NCBI GenBank assembly: GCA_905116865.2
Contig: CAJHNH020000505.1
Span: 161,001-225,000 of the forward strand
Length of the DNA: 64,000 bases
Source of the DNA: Candidula unifasciata
Taxonomy: Eukaryota; Mollusca; Gastropoda; Stylommatophora; Geomitridae
Direction: 5' to 3'
Each line of letters starts with the position of its first letter. The stretch's first letter is position 1. This document shows positions 1 through 41,965 of the stretch, in pieces. Both the position numbers and the translations under genes were made by a program. The notes under the pieces were generated by a model that was not told the origin of the DNA, did not search any database, and saw only the letters and a program-made list of their open reading frames with translations.

Positions 1-1106
1 AAATTAATTTATTTATGTATGTTTTCAAATATGATCATCACGTGTTATACTATATTTAGGAAAACACAATTTAAAAATTTGAGTTTGTTGGGCCCTGGAA
101 CAGATTAATTTAGTTTCCATTATTTTCAATGGGGAAAAACTGCCTTGGAACTGGAACGATTTGGAATTTGAATGCTGTCTTGAGGAAGCAGATATGTTCT
201 AATTCCAGGTACCACTATGTGTATGTTACAACATAGTGAGGAAAATGGTGCCACTAAAGTATTCATTCCCCGATCGCATGCAAAACAATGAGCATGAAAC
301 TGTGAGAATTTGCAGGGGGAAAGTTACATTTTTTAAAAACATAATTCACTGATATTTTTATATATTTTTAGAAAGTAATTAATAAATAAACATAAACATG
401 GTGCAGCATTATAAGGATTTCATTCAGAAGGGCTAAAATAAGTATGAATCAGGTGACTTATGCCATGACCTCTACCCCAGAAGCTACAGGGGAAATCTGA
501 CAACATAGCTTTAAAAAAAAGCAGTGTTCCCAATAACAAACCCCCCCCCAGTGCTATTTTTAGTAAATAAATTAATATCTTGACCCCCCTAAATGCTGCA
601 CAGGTGCAATATACAGCCAATGGCAGTAACTAAATGTCTCATAAAAACCACTGTAGAAATACCAGTGAAATGTACCTTATCAGAAATGCCAGGTTTTCAT
701 GTTGTCAAGGTTTACAGCTAGGCTGTGATATCTGCACTTTTTGGCCAGTTTTGACAAATTTTATATTAGTTGCCTTTTTGCCACATGCTTGTCCTAAGCA
801 CACCAGTGGGCCCCAGAACACATACAGAAAACATAATTTCTCAATAATTTGCTGACTTTGTAACTTGTCTCAGTACAACAAGACAGCTTTTAAAAAGTCA
901 CTGAATACAATATGAGAAATTACCAGTTCACTAGTCATCCCTACTACAGTAAAGTAATACAACCATCTGAAACTAAAAACAAACAAGGTAACAATAAAGC
1001 CGGATGAAAGCACACACAAATGATATTCAGCCATACATTTTCACATGCTTTGGACACTAATTATCCTTTAATCTGGTCATGAGAAGTAAAGTACATTGCA
1101 ACAAAC
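1..1106. other. Intron 11 (partial) with dispersed repeat R3
   Basis: No exon of the kinesin is visible here. A copy of dispersed repeat R3 covers about 371-640. The rest is AT-rich sequence without recognisable features. Confidence 0.5.
371..640 (+). repeat. Dispersed repeat R3, copy 1
   Basis: Shares an ordered series of blocks with 23195-23450: AGTAAT-AATAAA start, GTGCAGCATTA-like block, CAGGTG-TTATGCCATGAC, a run of C followed by AATGCTATTTT-like sequence, and AGCCA-TGGCAGTA at the end. An inverted partial copy is at 14640-14770, and the start block alone may recur near 6085. Class unknown. Confidence 0.6.
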
Positions 1107-31689
<30,583 letters not shown>

Positions 31690-31950
31690 GATGCCGCTTT
31701 CCGGCGTCGATCGGAAAAGAATTCGATAATTCTCGGGGATAAATCGAACAGAAGCAAGAAGGTGTGTGGATTCCCTTGTGCTAGGGGATAAACATGACGC
31801 CTGGAACAAACCTTCCGTTACTGCGGTCTTTTCAAACAGCACAGCGCATGCGCAATGGCATCTTCGAAATTCGAACTCGTCTCAAAATAGAGAATTACGA
31901 TTTCGAGAACGAAATTCGAAGTCGTTCCTAATTAGAGAATTCAACTTTAG
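31690..31950 (-). promoter_or_regulatory. Kinesin-13 5' leader and probable promoter region
   Basis: The stretch upstream of the start codon is richer in CpG (several TCGA and CGAT steps) than its surroundings. No TATA box is clear and no transcription start can be set. A short motif containing ATAGAGA and TTCGAA is repeated at 31866-31940 and again at 32352-32396, on either side of a hAT remnant. Promoter assignment rests only on position. Confidence 0.3.
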
Positions 31951-32352
31951 TAGGGTTGCCGTATGTGCTCATTTTTGCGGACACGTCCTCCTTTCACGGT
32001 TAAATCTAAGCTTCCGTCAACAGTTTTGGACATTTGTTGATTTGTAAGCAGTTTTACCAGTTTTTAAATATTCCAACACACAATGCTTCGGTAGAAAGAC
32101 TATTTTCTTTAATCGGTGCCAAATGTACCAATGAGAGAAAGGCGCCATATGTCTATGCAGTCTAGTGAATGTCACTTGTAAACATTTAATTTAAAACAGT
32201 TCACGTGCAGACAATTTTATGGACATTAAATGCAAAAGGAGATTCGAAAAAAAAAAAAGTCCAGATCATTAGAAGTGATGCGTTCTCGTTGCAGAAGATT
32301 AAACTATGGAAGCGTCCTTATTTCGGAAAATCAAAATGTGGCAAGCCTAACT
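31951..32352 (+). mobile_element. hAT element remnant next to the kinesin promoter
   Basis: 32064-32163 codes NIPTHNASVERLFSLIGAKC-TNERK, which is the hAT transposase C-terminal dimerisation signature (NASVER-x-FS...T-x-ER). The block is bounded by TAGGGTTGCC on the left and the inverted GGCAAGCCTA on the right; AACTTTA occurs next to both (one or two bases of offset). Only about 400 bp remain. Confidence 0.65.
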
Positions 32353-32401
32353 TTATAGATCGAATTTCTTATTCGTCTTAAAATAGAGAGTTGACTGACT
32401 G

Positions 32402-32578
32402 ACTTTCTACCACACAAGCGATAAAAACTAGATGACACAAAGTGCCACCATGTGGATGAGAATCGCCGTGGAGAGGTCACAGAAACCGCGTTCAGACAAT
32501 TGGCCATATTTATGGCCTGCCTATATTGCGGCCCCTGGCAAAAGACAGGGTGGGGCTTCTAATAAAAAAAAATTTCGT
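32402..32578 (-). repeat. Repeat R1
   Basis: Matches the R1 copies at 42.2-42.8 kb: CACACAAGCGATAAA, CACAAAGTGCCACCATGTGG, GTGGAGAGGTC, AACCGCGTTCAG, GCCATATTTATGGCC, TATTGCGGCCCCTGGCA. Orientation is given for the form ending in the microsatellite tail. Confidence 0.8.
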
Positions 32579-32654
32579 CACACCTTAGCGTGTGTAGATT
32601 TTACTTATTAATAAAATAGAAAATTAAATTTCTGGTTGTTCATCTACTTTTGGA

Positions 32655-32745
32655 CTTAAGTCTTGTTCCAGAACCTAAATTTTGACTGCACACACATTTT
32701 ACGGATCTGGTTTTACTTGTATGCAGACGATTTAGACATCGTCTT
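32655..32745 (-). repeat. R2, inverted fragment
   Basis: GTCTTGTTCCAGAACCTAA, CACACACATTTTACGGATCT-GG and TGTATGCAGACGATT are reverse-complement R2. Confidence 0.55.
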
Positions 32746-32778
32746 AGTTAATACAGTGTTTTTCTTCTGTATTTTATA

Positions 32779-33085
32779 TTTCCCCTTTAGAGACTAGTCC
32801 ATCATCTCCGGGCTCAATCCCTGGTAAGGGCTGGGATTTTTTCACGTAGACTTGAACTTCTAGTAATTCCCCCTGATCTATGGGATGTGAGATCAAACGC
32901 CCGTGTGAATTGTTGCGCACGTAAAAAATGCATTGACAGTTGGAAATCGAAAGAGTAGCCCAACGGCGCTGCGCGGGCAAAAGTATTTCAGGATCCTCGC
33001 CGGTGCTACAGAACCTGTGCATTGTGCTGAGCTTCTTCGGGCTCACTTGAGTTAGAAGAAGAACGGAGCTCTTATGGGTTACTAC
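32779..33085 (+). repeat. SINE-C, tRNA-derived
   Basis: Starts with a tRNA-like segment with B box CGGGCTCAATCCC, then a body GGGCTGGGATTTTTTCACG, GTAATTCCCCCTGATCTATG-GG, TGAGATCAAACGCCCGTGTG and TTGTTGCGCACGTAAAAAAT. A second copy, inverted, is at 63420-63665. Both copies keep the same order. Confidence 0.75.
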
Positions 33086-33950
33086 CCATGTGCCATGATG
33101 TTGATCCGTTGTTCAAACCTCAAACTTTAAACCCCATGCCATGTTGTCATGTCCTTTATCCCATCCTTTAGCTCAGCCCCATGTCCACCCCATCTGTTTT
33201 TCTTATTACCACACTCTCGAATTCTCATCGTCGCTTTTTGTATGTGTTAGCATATGCGGACGTCCACAAGTGTAGGTAACATTTTGTTGTTGTTGTAAAT
33301 GACACATTTGTGTTTACTTCAGATGTAACAATTAGAAAGTAGCCTGCATAAAGTAATAATAGTAAAACAATAACAAATTATAGCAATATACTTAATAATG
33401 TTACATGCTAAAATAAGCCAGTAACCTGTGTAATGTTATATAACCAAAAAAAAAAAAATTATATTTGTGCACACTTCTTCAAACTGAACCTAATGATGAC
33501 AGCAAGACAGTCATAGATTGATGACCCGCTCATTTAAAGTTTAATGAAGACGGCACTTATGTTTGAAGATTTTTCTATGCCGGGGAAAGCAAGTCAGGAG
33601 AAACTGGACACGGGAGGTTCAGAAGTACTTTTCATGGGGGAAGAGATCCGCACAGTAAGCGTATCATAAAAGGCAACCAATTAGGGTTTCGCTGAATCGT
33701 ATGTTTTGAGCTTCAAGGCGCAGATATGGAAGACAGGCCTTTAACTACAACACAACCTGCCATCCACCATTGGGAGGGCGACACAGAAAAAGAAGAAGAA
33801 GATCCAGATCACTTTAAATATCCCCAGACAGAAAACTAATTATCACAGTTATTTGAAGTCTAAAATTGTAACAATCTTTTACCGCTGGTCTAAAGCAATG
33901 TGGATGGAGAAATCAAGGTAAAACTATCATATCTTTCTCTATCTTCTTTT
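33086..33950. other. Intergenic, nothing assigned
   Basis: No gene or known family recognised. 33600-33790 has LINE-tail-like words (AAGGCAACCAATTAGGG and GAAGAAGAAGA) but no readable protein. Confidence 0.4.
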
Positions 33951-34150
33951 ACCCCACCAGGACATCACACAAGCGATAAACACCCAATGACACAAAGTGC
34001 TTCCATGTGGATGAGGGTCACTCGTGGAGAGGTCCCAGAAACCGCGTTCAGCCATTATACCATATTTATGACCGGGATATATTGCGGCCCCTGGCAAGAG
34101 CCAGAGTACGGCTTCAGATAACGAAAACTTGCATCCCACAAAGGGATGAC
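33951..34150 (-). repeat. Repeat R1
   Basis: Full-length-looking copy: CACCAGGACATCACACAAGC, GATAAACACCCAATGACACA, GTGGAGAGGTCCCAGAAACC, CCCCTGGCAAGAGCCAGAG, and a terminal CATCCCACAAAGGGATGAC hairpin. Confidence 0.85.
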
Positions 34151-34389
34151 AAGATATCATTAGTAACTATCACATTATTACTCCAAGAAACTTATCATGG
34201 AAGCTCTGTCTAAAAACATCGAAAATCAAAACTTTTTTCTTGTAAATTTAATGTTCAATTAAGAATCGACATCACAACCCTCAGGACTTTCCCATAGTTG
34301 TCCCATCCCCATCCCCATGGTCAGCAGCAAGCGCAGAGTTTCAATTCCGATGGTGCCAGTGAGGGTCATTTTCATATCCATCTCACTGT

Positions 34390-35260
34390 TCCCCTAAGTA
34401 TTGATCGACGGCCAGATCACCTGCTTACTTCTGGCATCACTCTCCTCAGACAGGGATGATCCAACTGTGCCTTCGTCCCAAAGGGCCCTAACAACACCTA
34501 GCTTGTCATGTATAAATCCACCACCAAGTTGTGCAGAATCAGACAGTTTATCTGCCTGTTTATTTGCTAATACACCGGCATATTGTGAAGAAAATATGCA
34601 AAGGACACTAACTATCCAAGACCTTGGAAGCGATGCTTGTCGCTCTTCACGGAGCGTATCAGTCTCCACTTTACTCAGCATGCTCTGTGAATCTATTAGA
34701 ATTACGACATGTGTGTACAGCTGATTCACACACAGGTCAGCGGAAGGCTGCAGTAACTGCCTTCACTTCCATTCTCAGACTAGATATTGTGAAATCATAT
34801 TCCAGACTTTGTTGTACTAAGCGACGCCCTCTCACCTTTGCTAAGAACCTCCGTGAACTTCGTCTGCCTCTCAGCACAGAGCCATCTGGATAGATGGTCT
34901 CACCACCTTGGCAAGAATTGTCATGAATCATTTGTTGAAAGTCTGATTCTGCTGCGCCTGCTGGTCAGTTTCTGCACTCACGGTCCAATGTCATTAGAAC
35001 ACTACAAATCTTACTTTTGCTAGGACACTCTGATCCACTCATCTCCTTGTCCAATATTATCAAGCCTGCGCACATTCCTAATTGTGTCTTTAGCATGCGC
35101 CATCCAGTGCCTTCCTCTTTTTAGTATGCGACCCTTAGCTAGCTGTGTCCAGGGCTTCATGAAGGAGGTGTTTCTTGTCTGCGGCTTCTCTGGTGTACGT
35201 CTTTGCTTGCAGTACTTTGAGCCTGTCTGGTAGTGTGCAAGTATGTATTGCACAAATATA
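34390..35260 (-). pseudogene. LINE RNase H region, decayed
   Basis: Three minus-strand pieces in order: KPWTQLAKGRILKRGRHWMA then DTIRNVRRLDNIGQGDEWI (35250-35020), TIYPDGSVLRGRRSS and MEVKAVTAAF (34910-34740), and VVILIDSQSMLSKV followed by AGVLANKQADKLS and GVVRALWDEG (34720-34390). It parallels 21600-20900 in the young LINE. TDGS has become PDGS and frames are broken. Confidence 0.8.
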
Positions 35261-35289
35261 CTACACATTGGGGTATCTCTGAATTTAAA

Positions 35290-35830
35290 GAATGCAAACA
35301 TAATGTCGTCAACACAACAATGCATGTCACCCAAAAATAACAATACACGATGACAAAATTTAAAATGTCACAAACTTTAAAAATCTAGGATTCACAACAA
35401 AAATGGAGACTGTTCAACATAAGTTAAAACGAAGGATGGCTTTAGCCGTGCCAAGAACGAAAAACATTAAAGATCTTTGGCTAAGCACCAGATAGCAAAT
35501 CACTGTCAACATTTTGAGAGTTATGCATCTTTCCTGTAGTAACCAAAGAGATGTGAGTTGTGGACTATCTCACAATCCTTTAGGAAGAAAATGTGGGACC
35601 TTTGACCTATTATGCCATGGAGGGATTATTAGAATCCAGTAAGCCAAGGAAACCGAAAACACTGACACCCTATAAGACCTGAACATCAAGAAAAATTAGA
35701 CTGTGAACAGCCTCGTGTCTTGGAAAATGAAATAATTTGGCCACATCAAGCACACGGTGTATTGGAAAGAGGGGATGGTGCCGGATTAGAGAAGCAGGGG
35801 TCGACTAGTATAGCATGAAGATGAGCACAG
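35290..35830 (+). pseudogene. LINE 3' RT region, copy holding the 25-bp minisatellite
   Basis: Aligns to 39040-39600: TCACCCAAAAATAAC, ATGTCACAAACTTT, AATGGAGACTGTTC, AGCACCAGATAGC versus AGCACCAGCAAGG, and AAGATGAGCACAGGA versus AAGATCGGCACAGGA. It then runs straight into the tandem array. Many stops. Confidence 0.75.
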
Positions 35831-37720
35831 GAAATAAGATACGGCTTGAGCCGGAGAGTGGATTAGAGAGGAAAAACGGAGAGTGGATTAGGAAGGAAGA
35901 CCATAAAGTGGATTAGGGAGGAGAGCCGGAGAGTGGATTAGGGAGGAGAACCGGAGGGTGGATTAGGGAGGAGAGCCGGAGAGTGGATTAGGGAGGAAAA
36001 CTGGAATGTGAATTAAGGAGGAAAGCCGGAGAGTGGATTAGGAAGGAAAACCGGAGAGTGGATTAGGAAAGAGAGCTGGATAGTGGATTAGGGAGGAGAG
36101 CCAGAGAGTGGATTAGGGAGGAGAACCGGAGGGTGGATTAGGGAGGAGAGCCGGAGAGTGGATTAGGAAGGAAAACCGGAGAGTGGATAAGGAAAGAGAG
36201 CTGTATAGTGGATCAGGGAGGAGAGCCAGAGAGTGGATTAAGGAGGAAAGCTGGATAGTGGATTAGGGAGGAAAACCGGAGAGTGGATTAGGGAGGAGAA
36301 CCGGAGGGTGGATTAGGGAGCAGAGCCAGAGAGTGGATTAGGAAGGAAAACCGGAGAGTGGATTAGGAAAGAGAGCTGTATAGTGGATCAGGGAGGAGAG
36401 CCAGAGAGTGGATTAGGGAGGAAAACTGGAGAGTGGATTAGAGAGGAGAGCCGGAGAGTGGATTAGGGAGGAGAGCGAGAGAGTGGATTAGGGAGAGCCA
36501 GGGAGTGGATTAGGGAGGAGAGCTAGAGAGTGGATTAGGGAGGAGATCCGGATAGTGGATTAGGGAGGAGAGCCAGAGAGTGGATTAGGGAGGAGAGCCA
36601 GAGAGCGGATTAGGGAGGAGAGCTAGAGAGTGGATTAGGGAGGAAAACCGGAGAGTGGATTAGGGAGGAGAGCCAGAGAGTGGAATAGGATGGAGAGCCA
36701 GAGAGTAGATTAGGGAGGAGAGCCAGAGAGTGGATTAGGGAGAAAAACCGGAGAGCAGATTAGGGAGGAGAGGTCGAGAGTGGACTATGGAGGAAAACCA
36801 GAGATTGGATTAGGGAGGAGAGCCGGAGAGTGGATTAGGGAGGAGAGCCGGAGAGTGAATTAGGGAGGAGAGCCGGAGAGTGGATTATGGAGGAGAACCG
36901 GAGAGTGGATTAGGGAGGAGAGCCGGAGAGTGGATTAGGGAGGAGAGCCGGAGAGTGGATTAGGGAGGAGAGCCGGAGAGTGGATTAGAGAGGACAGCCG
37001 GAGAGTGGATTAGGGAGGGGAGCCGGAGAGTGGATTAGGGAGGAGAGCCAGATAGTGGATTATGGAGGAAAACCAGAAAGCAGACTAGGGAGGAAAACCT
37101 GAGAGTTCATGCCAGAGGAGAACCGGAGAGTGCATGCCAGAGGAGAGCCGGAGAGTGCATGCCAGAGGAGAGCCAGAGAGTGCATGACAGAAGAGAGCCA
37201 GAGAGTGCATGCCAGAGGAGAGCCGGAGAGGGCATGTCAGAGGAGAGCCAGAGAGTGCATGTCAGAGGAGAGCCAGAAAGTGCATGCCAGAGGAGAGCCA
37301 GAGAGTGCATGCCAGAGGAGAGCCAGAGAGTGCATGCCAGAAGAGAGCCGGAGAGTGCATGCCAGAGGAGAGCCAGAGAGTGCATGCCAGAGGAGAGCCA
37401 GAGAGTGCATGCCAGAAGAGAGCCGAAGAGTGCATGCCAGAGGAAGACCGGAGAGTGGATTAAGGAGGAGAGCCGAGGAGTGCATACCAGAGGAGCGCCG
37501 GAGAGTGGATTAGGGAGGAAAACCAGAGAGTGGATTAGTGAGGAGAGCCAGAGAGTGCATTAGGGAGAATAACCAGAGAGTGGATTAGGGAGGATAGCCG
37601 GAGAGAACATTATTGAGGAGAGCCGGAGAGTACATTAGGGAGGAAAACCAGAGAGCGGATTATGGAGGAGAGCAGAAGAGTGGATTAGGGAGGAGAGCAG
37701 GAGAGTACATGACAGAGGAG
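35830..37720. repeat. Minisatellite, 25-bp unit, about 75 copies
   Basis: Unit GATTAGGGAGGAGAGCCGGA-GAGTG. A sub-block at 37100-37460 has a variant unit with CATGCCAGAGGAGAGCC. Because 25 is not a multiple of three, several frames look like ORFs with an ~25-residue period in 37107-37563. These are repeat artefacts. Confidence 0.93.
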
Positions 37721-37800
37721 AGCCGGAAAGAAAGCGAGATTTTTTCAGGTGTGCTGTAATAGGAGAGACGTTCTGTAAAGGCTTAGCTACATGACGATGA
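37721..37800 (+). pseudogene. LINE 3' terminus after the array
   Basis: GGAGAGACGTTCTGTAAAGG-CTTAGCTACATGACGATGAT matches the end of the LINE copy at 39664-39705 (GAGAGCGACGTTCTGCAAAG then GACCTGCTACATGATGATGA). So the array lies inside one LINE copy. Confidence 0.75.
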
Positions 37801-38880
37801 TGATGTGTTCATTAAACTATATAATGCAATAATGTTTGTTTATCTTTTAGAGCATAATTATTGTATGCATTTCAATTAAAAGCTATCTTTTTTTTTTTTT
37901 AAAGCAAAAAACAAAACAGTTTTCCAGAATTTGTCTTCTCGATTTCTGCTCATGTCCAGACATGTGTTGCGCTACCTGAATGATTATTATTGCATAATTT
38001 TAGATTTATGGTCTTCAAGCATCACGGTTATTTATAACTGTTGCCCATGCCTACATCTGTAATAGTAAATAGATCGTTACATACTTTTTTAGTCTCGGAC
38101 ATTGCCATTTAGTCAGAGAGGCCAAAAATAGATACTATCTTTGACTGATGGAGCAGTAAGTGAATATATCAGGCTGATGGAAATGTAAATCTACGGTTCT
38201 AGATCTAGGCGTTGTTTATACATGTCGGCCCCTTTGTTGCGTGTCTGGTGGAAATGCGTGCTAACTGATCATGACATGCGAACATAGAATAACAACAACT
38301 GGGTCAATAAAGCTCTGTGTCCATAAATGGTAATAAATAATATCTTAGTGCTATTTGTTTATCAGTTATTTGAATCTGTAATATAGTAAAGGGCACTTTT
38401 TCACGCCTCCATTGGCACTCAGTCTGAGATGTGGTCAACATCACGACGGCCGCCTTTACTTCCCGGGACTTTACCTGGTAACACTTTAAGGCTATGTCGA
38501 CTTGGGAGCCAAAGTCATTTCTAGGAGGGACAAAAAAAAAAAAAAGTCAGCCTGTGTTATAGGGGTTATACATTTATTTTTCTAGTTCCGACATTCCTGG
38601 TTCGATTCAAAAGCAGGGCATTTTTCTGTAGACCGTTTTACTATGCTTTTTGACGATATAAGCGGCGACAGCACTGACAATTCTTCGTAGACATCGCATG
38701 TAAAAGCTAATTAGCCATATCTCAAACTCTTCCTAATAGTACAAAAGCTATACAGTATGAAAGAGACTATATGTTTCCCACGCAGCACGATACCGCCCTG
38801 ACACTGCATTGTCATTGCGATGTCTACGATAAATACTCTAAAGAAACAGTAACAGTATGATCACTACAGCTTTCAATATT
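37801..38880. other. Intergenic with a SINE-A copy
   Basis: SINE-A body at 38388-38530; otherwise AT-rich with no coding match. Confidence 0.45.
38388..38530 (-). repeat. SINE-A body
   Basis: AAGGGCACTTTTTCACGCC, ATGTGGTCAACATCACGACG-GCCGCC, TTTACTTCCCGGGAC and GTCGACTTGGGAGCCAAAG match 28140-28320 in the same orientation. Confidence 0.75.
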
Positions 38881-38939
38881 TATATTGTCTACTATGTCCT
38901 CTAACGTCTACGTTTTTTTACGGTGCCTACTTACAAGTG

Positions 38940-39710
38940 AAGTCCTCCTTTCGAACATCGTAAAGGGAATAGAAAATTTAATATTGTCCGTCCAAAAGCA
39001 CAGTGAAGATCAAAATCTGTTCTTGAATTTAAAGAAAACGAAAATAATGTCCACAGATAAAACTGGCTGTCACCCAAAAATAACTATAAATGATGAAGAA
39101 TTTGAAAATGTCACAAACTTTGAATATCTAGGCTCTATAATAAATAACAATGGAGACTGTTCGACAGAAATTAAAAGGAGGATGGCCATAGCAATGCAAA
39201 GATTGAACAGCCTTAGAAGTCTATGGTTAAGCACCAGCAAGGAGATAAAAATTAGAATTTCGAGAGCATGCATTTTCCCTGTGGCTACATACGAATGTGA
39301 GTCGTGGACTGTCTCTTAGTCCTTAAGAAAGAGAATAGGGGCTTTTGAGCTGAAATGCTATAGAAAGATTCTCAGAATATCTTGGACAAAGAAGAGGAGA
39401 AATGTTGACATCTTAAAAGATCTGAACATCAAGGAAGATTGGCTAATAAACAACATCCTTTCTCGAAAACTGAAATATTTTTGTCATATCAAGCGCCACG
39501 ACGGATTGGAAAAAAATTATAGCAGAAGGCATGGTACCAAGAAGAAGGGGCAGGGGGCCGACCGACACGAAGATCGGCACAGGATATAAGTGACTCCTTG
39601 AGTGTGAAAGTTCATGAGGCGGGAGAACTGGCAAGAGACCGAGTTTCTTACAGGCAGACTGTGATGAGAGCGACGTTCTGCAAAGGACCTGCTACATGAT
39701 GATGACTTAC
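38940..39710 (+). pseudogene. LINE RT C-terminus and 3' end
   Basis: 39000-39319 codes [36 protein letters not shown] and [17 protein letters not shown]. After a TAG it continues SLRKRIGAFELKCYRKILRI, NILSRKLKYFCHIKRHDGLE and PRRRGRGPTDTKIG. These are the LINE post-RT motifs (YLG-x-x-I, CESW, C-x-R-x-ILRI, GH-x-x-R). It ends with CTACATGATGATGA. This copy lacks the 25-bp array. Confidence 0.88.
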
Positions 39711-40460
39711 AAGTGAATTTGTTCCTCAGATTTCTAACCGCTTACCTTTTATAAGAACAATTTCGTGGCACGTGCAACATCTTCGAATAGGATGGCATTA
39801 CACTATTTTAAATGTCAAAGAGTACTGTTAGATTAAGTGCCACGTTCAAATATAGGAGGAAAATGCTGAGTACAGGCGGGTAATGCATGAAACATGATTG
39901 ATACAAAGATTTAACTGCAGTATCTGATATAGACACCACGCAATAAATCTTCGGATCAGAAACACACATCACATAGATCTATGCCTTACTAACACGGGAG
40001 AAACATGGCCGTTGAATTTCTCTCGTACCCACGCGCATATAAAAGAATACGTTTGTATGTTGTTATCAATTATTTAGAGTTTGTTTTCAAGTTCACTTAA
40101 GGATATTTACAATCTTCGTGTGCATCAAATACACGTACGTTTTGAATATTGTACAGCAATAATTACTATTACTACTACTTGTACTAGTAGCTTAGGGCAA
40201 AAAAAAGGGGTGGGGGTGCGGGCCGCACTGGATACCAATACTGGGGGGGGGGGGGGGGGGGGGAGTGAGGAGAATTCAATGGCAAAAATAATTGTCGATA
40301 GGTCTAGGACATTTTCCGCCTCGGCCAACACCAGACTTTGCTACGCTACTAATTGCTACTACTACTCTGCTGCCGCTGCTTCTACCGATGCTACTGCTAC
40401 TACTACTACTGTTGCTTGTGCTGGTGCTGCTGTTGCTGCTGCTGCGGCTACTACTCAGCA
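39711..40460. other. Intergenic with microsatellites
   Basis: No gene. Contains a G-run at about 40243-40263 and ACT/GCT triplet tracts at 40355-40460. Confidence 0.5.
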
Positions 40461-41340
40461 ATAGTGATAATTCTATTTCTCATGACACTAGTTCCAGTGA
40501 TAGTATGCCATTCAGAATACTGAGTGTGTTATTTCTCAAAATACTATTCCCAATGATAATTGGTCATTAAGAATACTTTTAAATTACAATTCAAGGCAAT
40601 AGTATTCGTTCATAATGATAGTCTGTCATCCAGAATACAGACAATGCTATTTCTTAGGATACTTGTCCCAGTGATACTTTATCATAAGAATACTGAAAAT
40701 AATATTTCTCATGAGAGGAGTCAAAATGTTAGTTTTTAAAATTACAATTCATGTTAATAACATTCATTCAGAATGATAGTCTATTATTCAGAATATTGAT
40801 AATACTATTTACCAGGATACTAATCTCAATGATAATTTGTCAAGATGAATACTGAAAATAATATTTCTCATGATAGCAGTCAAATGTTAGTCTTTTGAAA
40901 ACAATTCATGATAATAGCATTCATTCAGAATGATAGCCTTGTATTCATAATATTGACATAAATTTTTCTCCGAACACTAGTCTCAGTGACAATCTTTCAT
41001 TCACAATAATTACAACTCACAATAACAATTAAATTCATCCAGAATACCGAAATAATATTTCTCAGGATACTGGCCCCAATGATAGGCTGTCATTCAGAAT
41101 ACTGACATAAATTTTTCTCAGTACACTATTCTCATTGATAGTCTTTTATTCACAATAATTACAACTCACGATAATAGCTCCATTCAGTCAGAATGTTGGG
41201 AATATTACAACTCATATTACTAGCCCCAAGTATGATTTGTCATTGCAATTACGGACAATATTACATTTCACGATGCTAGCTCAAATTATAGACTTTCATT
41301 AAGAAAATATACAATATTACCAATAATATTTCATGCAGAT
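40460..41340. repeat. Old tandem array, unit about 54 bp
   Basis: Recurring TATTTCTCA-GATACTAGTC, CCAATGATAG-CTGTCATT and CAGAATACTGA, with paired longer units containing AATTACAACTCA. Much diverged, about 15 units. Confidence 0.7.
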
Positions 41341-41449
41341 TATCGGAGGTACTCTGAAAGCATGCTGAAAAAGGTGAAGACATGATTGCTTTGAGCAGAG
41401 TGGCAAGCTTCACTTGCAAGGTCACGGGTAGTGACCATACTTTAGATCT

Positions 41450-41650
41450 ATGCCGTCGTGGTGGAGAATGAACTGGCAGACATATTGGCTGGATCTGCAG
41501 CGCTGGGTGGTGAATTGATACATGGCAAGGCAGATGTGGCCAAAGCCCTTTGGGAACAAGTAACTAAGTCAGAAGAGAAACTAGATTATTATTGCTTAGA
41601 AAGAACTCAGATTATCGGCAAAATTACATCGCAAATTATTAATTTATAGT
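41450..41650 (+). pseudogene. LINE RNase H tail
   Basis: VVENELADILAGSAALGGEL followed by IHGKADVAKALWEQVTKSEE is the end of RNase H and following region, related to the decayed LINE at 34390-34560. Confidence 0.65.
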
Positions 41651-41819
41651 TAAAAGAAACGTTTACATTTATTGCTACCTATCCCCAGAAAATGAATAAG
41701 CTGCTCTCTTTTCGCAATCACCGTTGTTCACACCGATTAAATTATTAAGCCTGCTAAGGTACAAGGCCAAAAAAATTCCAGTTAAAAATGCAGTTATTTC
41801 TATCTTTCAGAAACTGTCA

Positions 41820-41965
41820 GGGAAGCCACCGTGGTGTAGCGAATAGACGCTAACATGCGGATCTGAAGATGGTGGGTTCGGGCTCAGACGAAGCCGGCTT
41901 TTTCTCAGAAATGACCAAGGTTTTCGAGTCCACCCGGCCATGTATGGCGATAATGATAATGATGA
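41820..41965 (+). repeat. SINE-A with tRNA-like head
   Basis: A box within CACCGTGGTGTAGCGAATAG and B box GTGGGTTCGGGCTC, then GAAGCCGGCTTTTTCTCAGA AATGACC and a tail with GATAATGATAATGATG. The RNA polymerase III promoter boxes are where a tRNA-derived SINE needs them. Confidence 0.75.

Noticed and set aside
420..620. Minus-strand 66-codon ORF as a further kinesin exon
   Set aside because: No resemblance to the sequence expected after exon 11 (ARDVF... FFEIYSGK), and it overlaps repeat R3.
31690..31842. Upstream in-frame ATG at 31842 as the kinesin start
   Set aside because: The extra 51 residues do not resemble the family; the ATG at 31689 gives the usual N-terminus.
37107..37563. 134-codon RVHARGEPESACQ-type ORFs
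   Set aside because: By-product of the 25-bp minisatellite; three frames give the same peptide shifted.
35830..37720. CRISPR array
   Set aside because: The units are contiguous tandem repeats without unique spacers, in a eukaryotic genome.
40276..40570. Poly-Ser / poly-Leu ORFs near 40.3 kb
   Set aside because: Translations of ACT/GCT triplet repeats.
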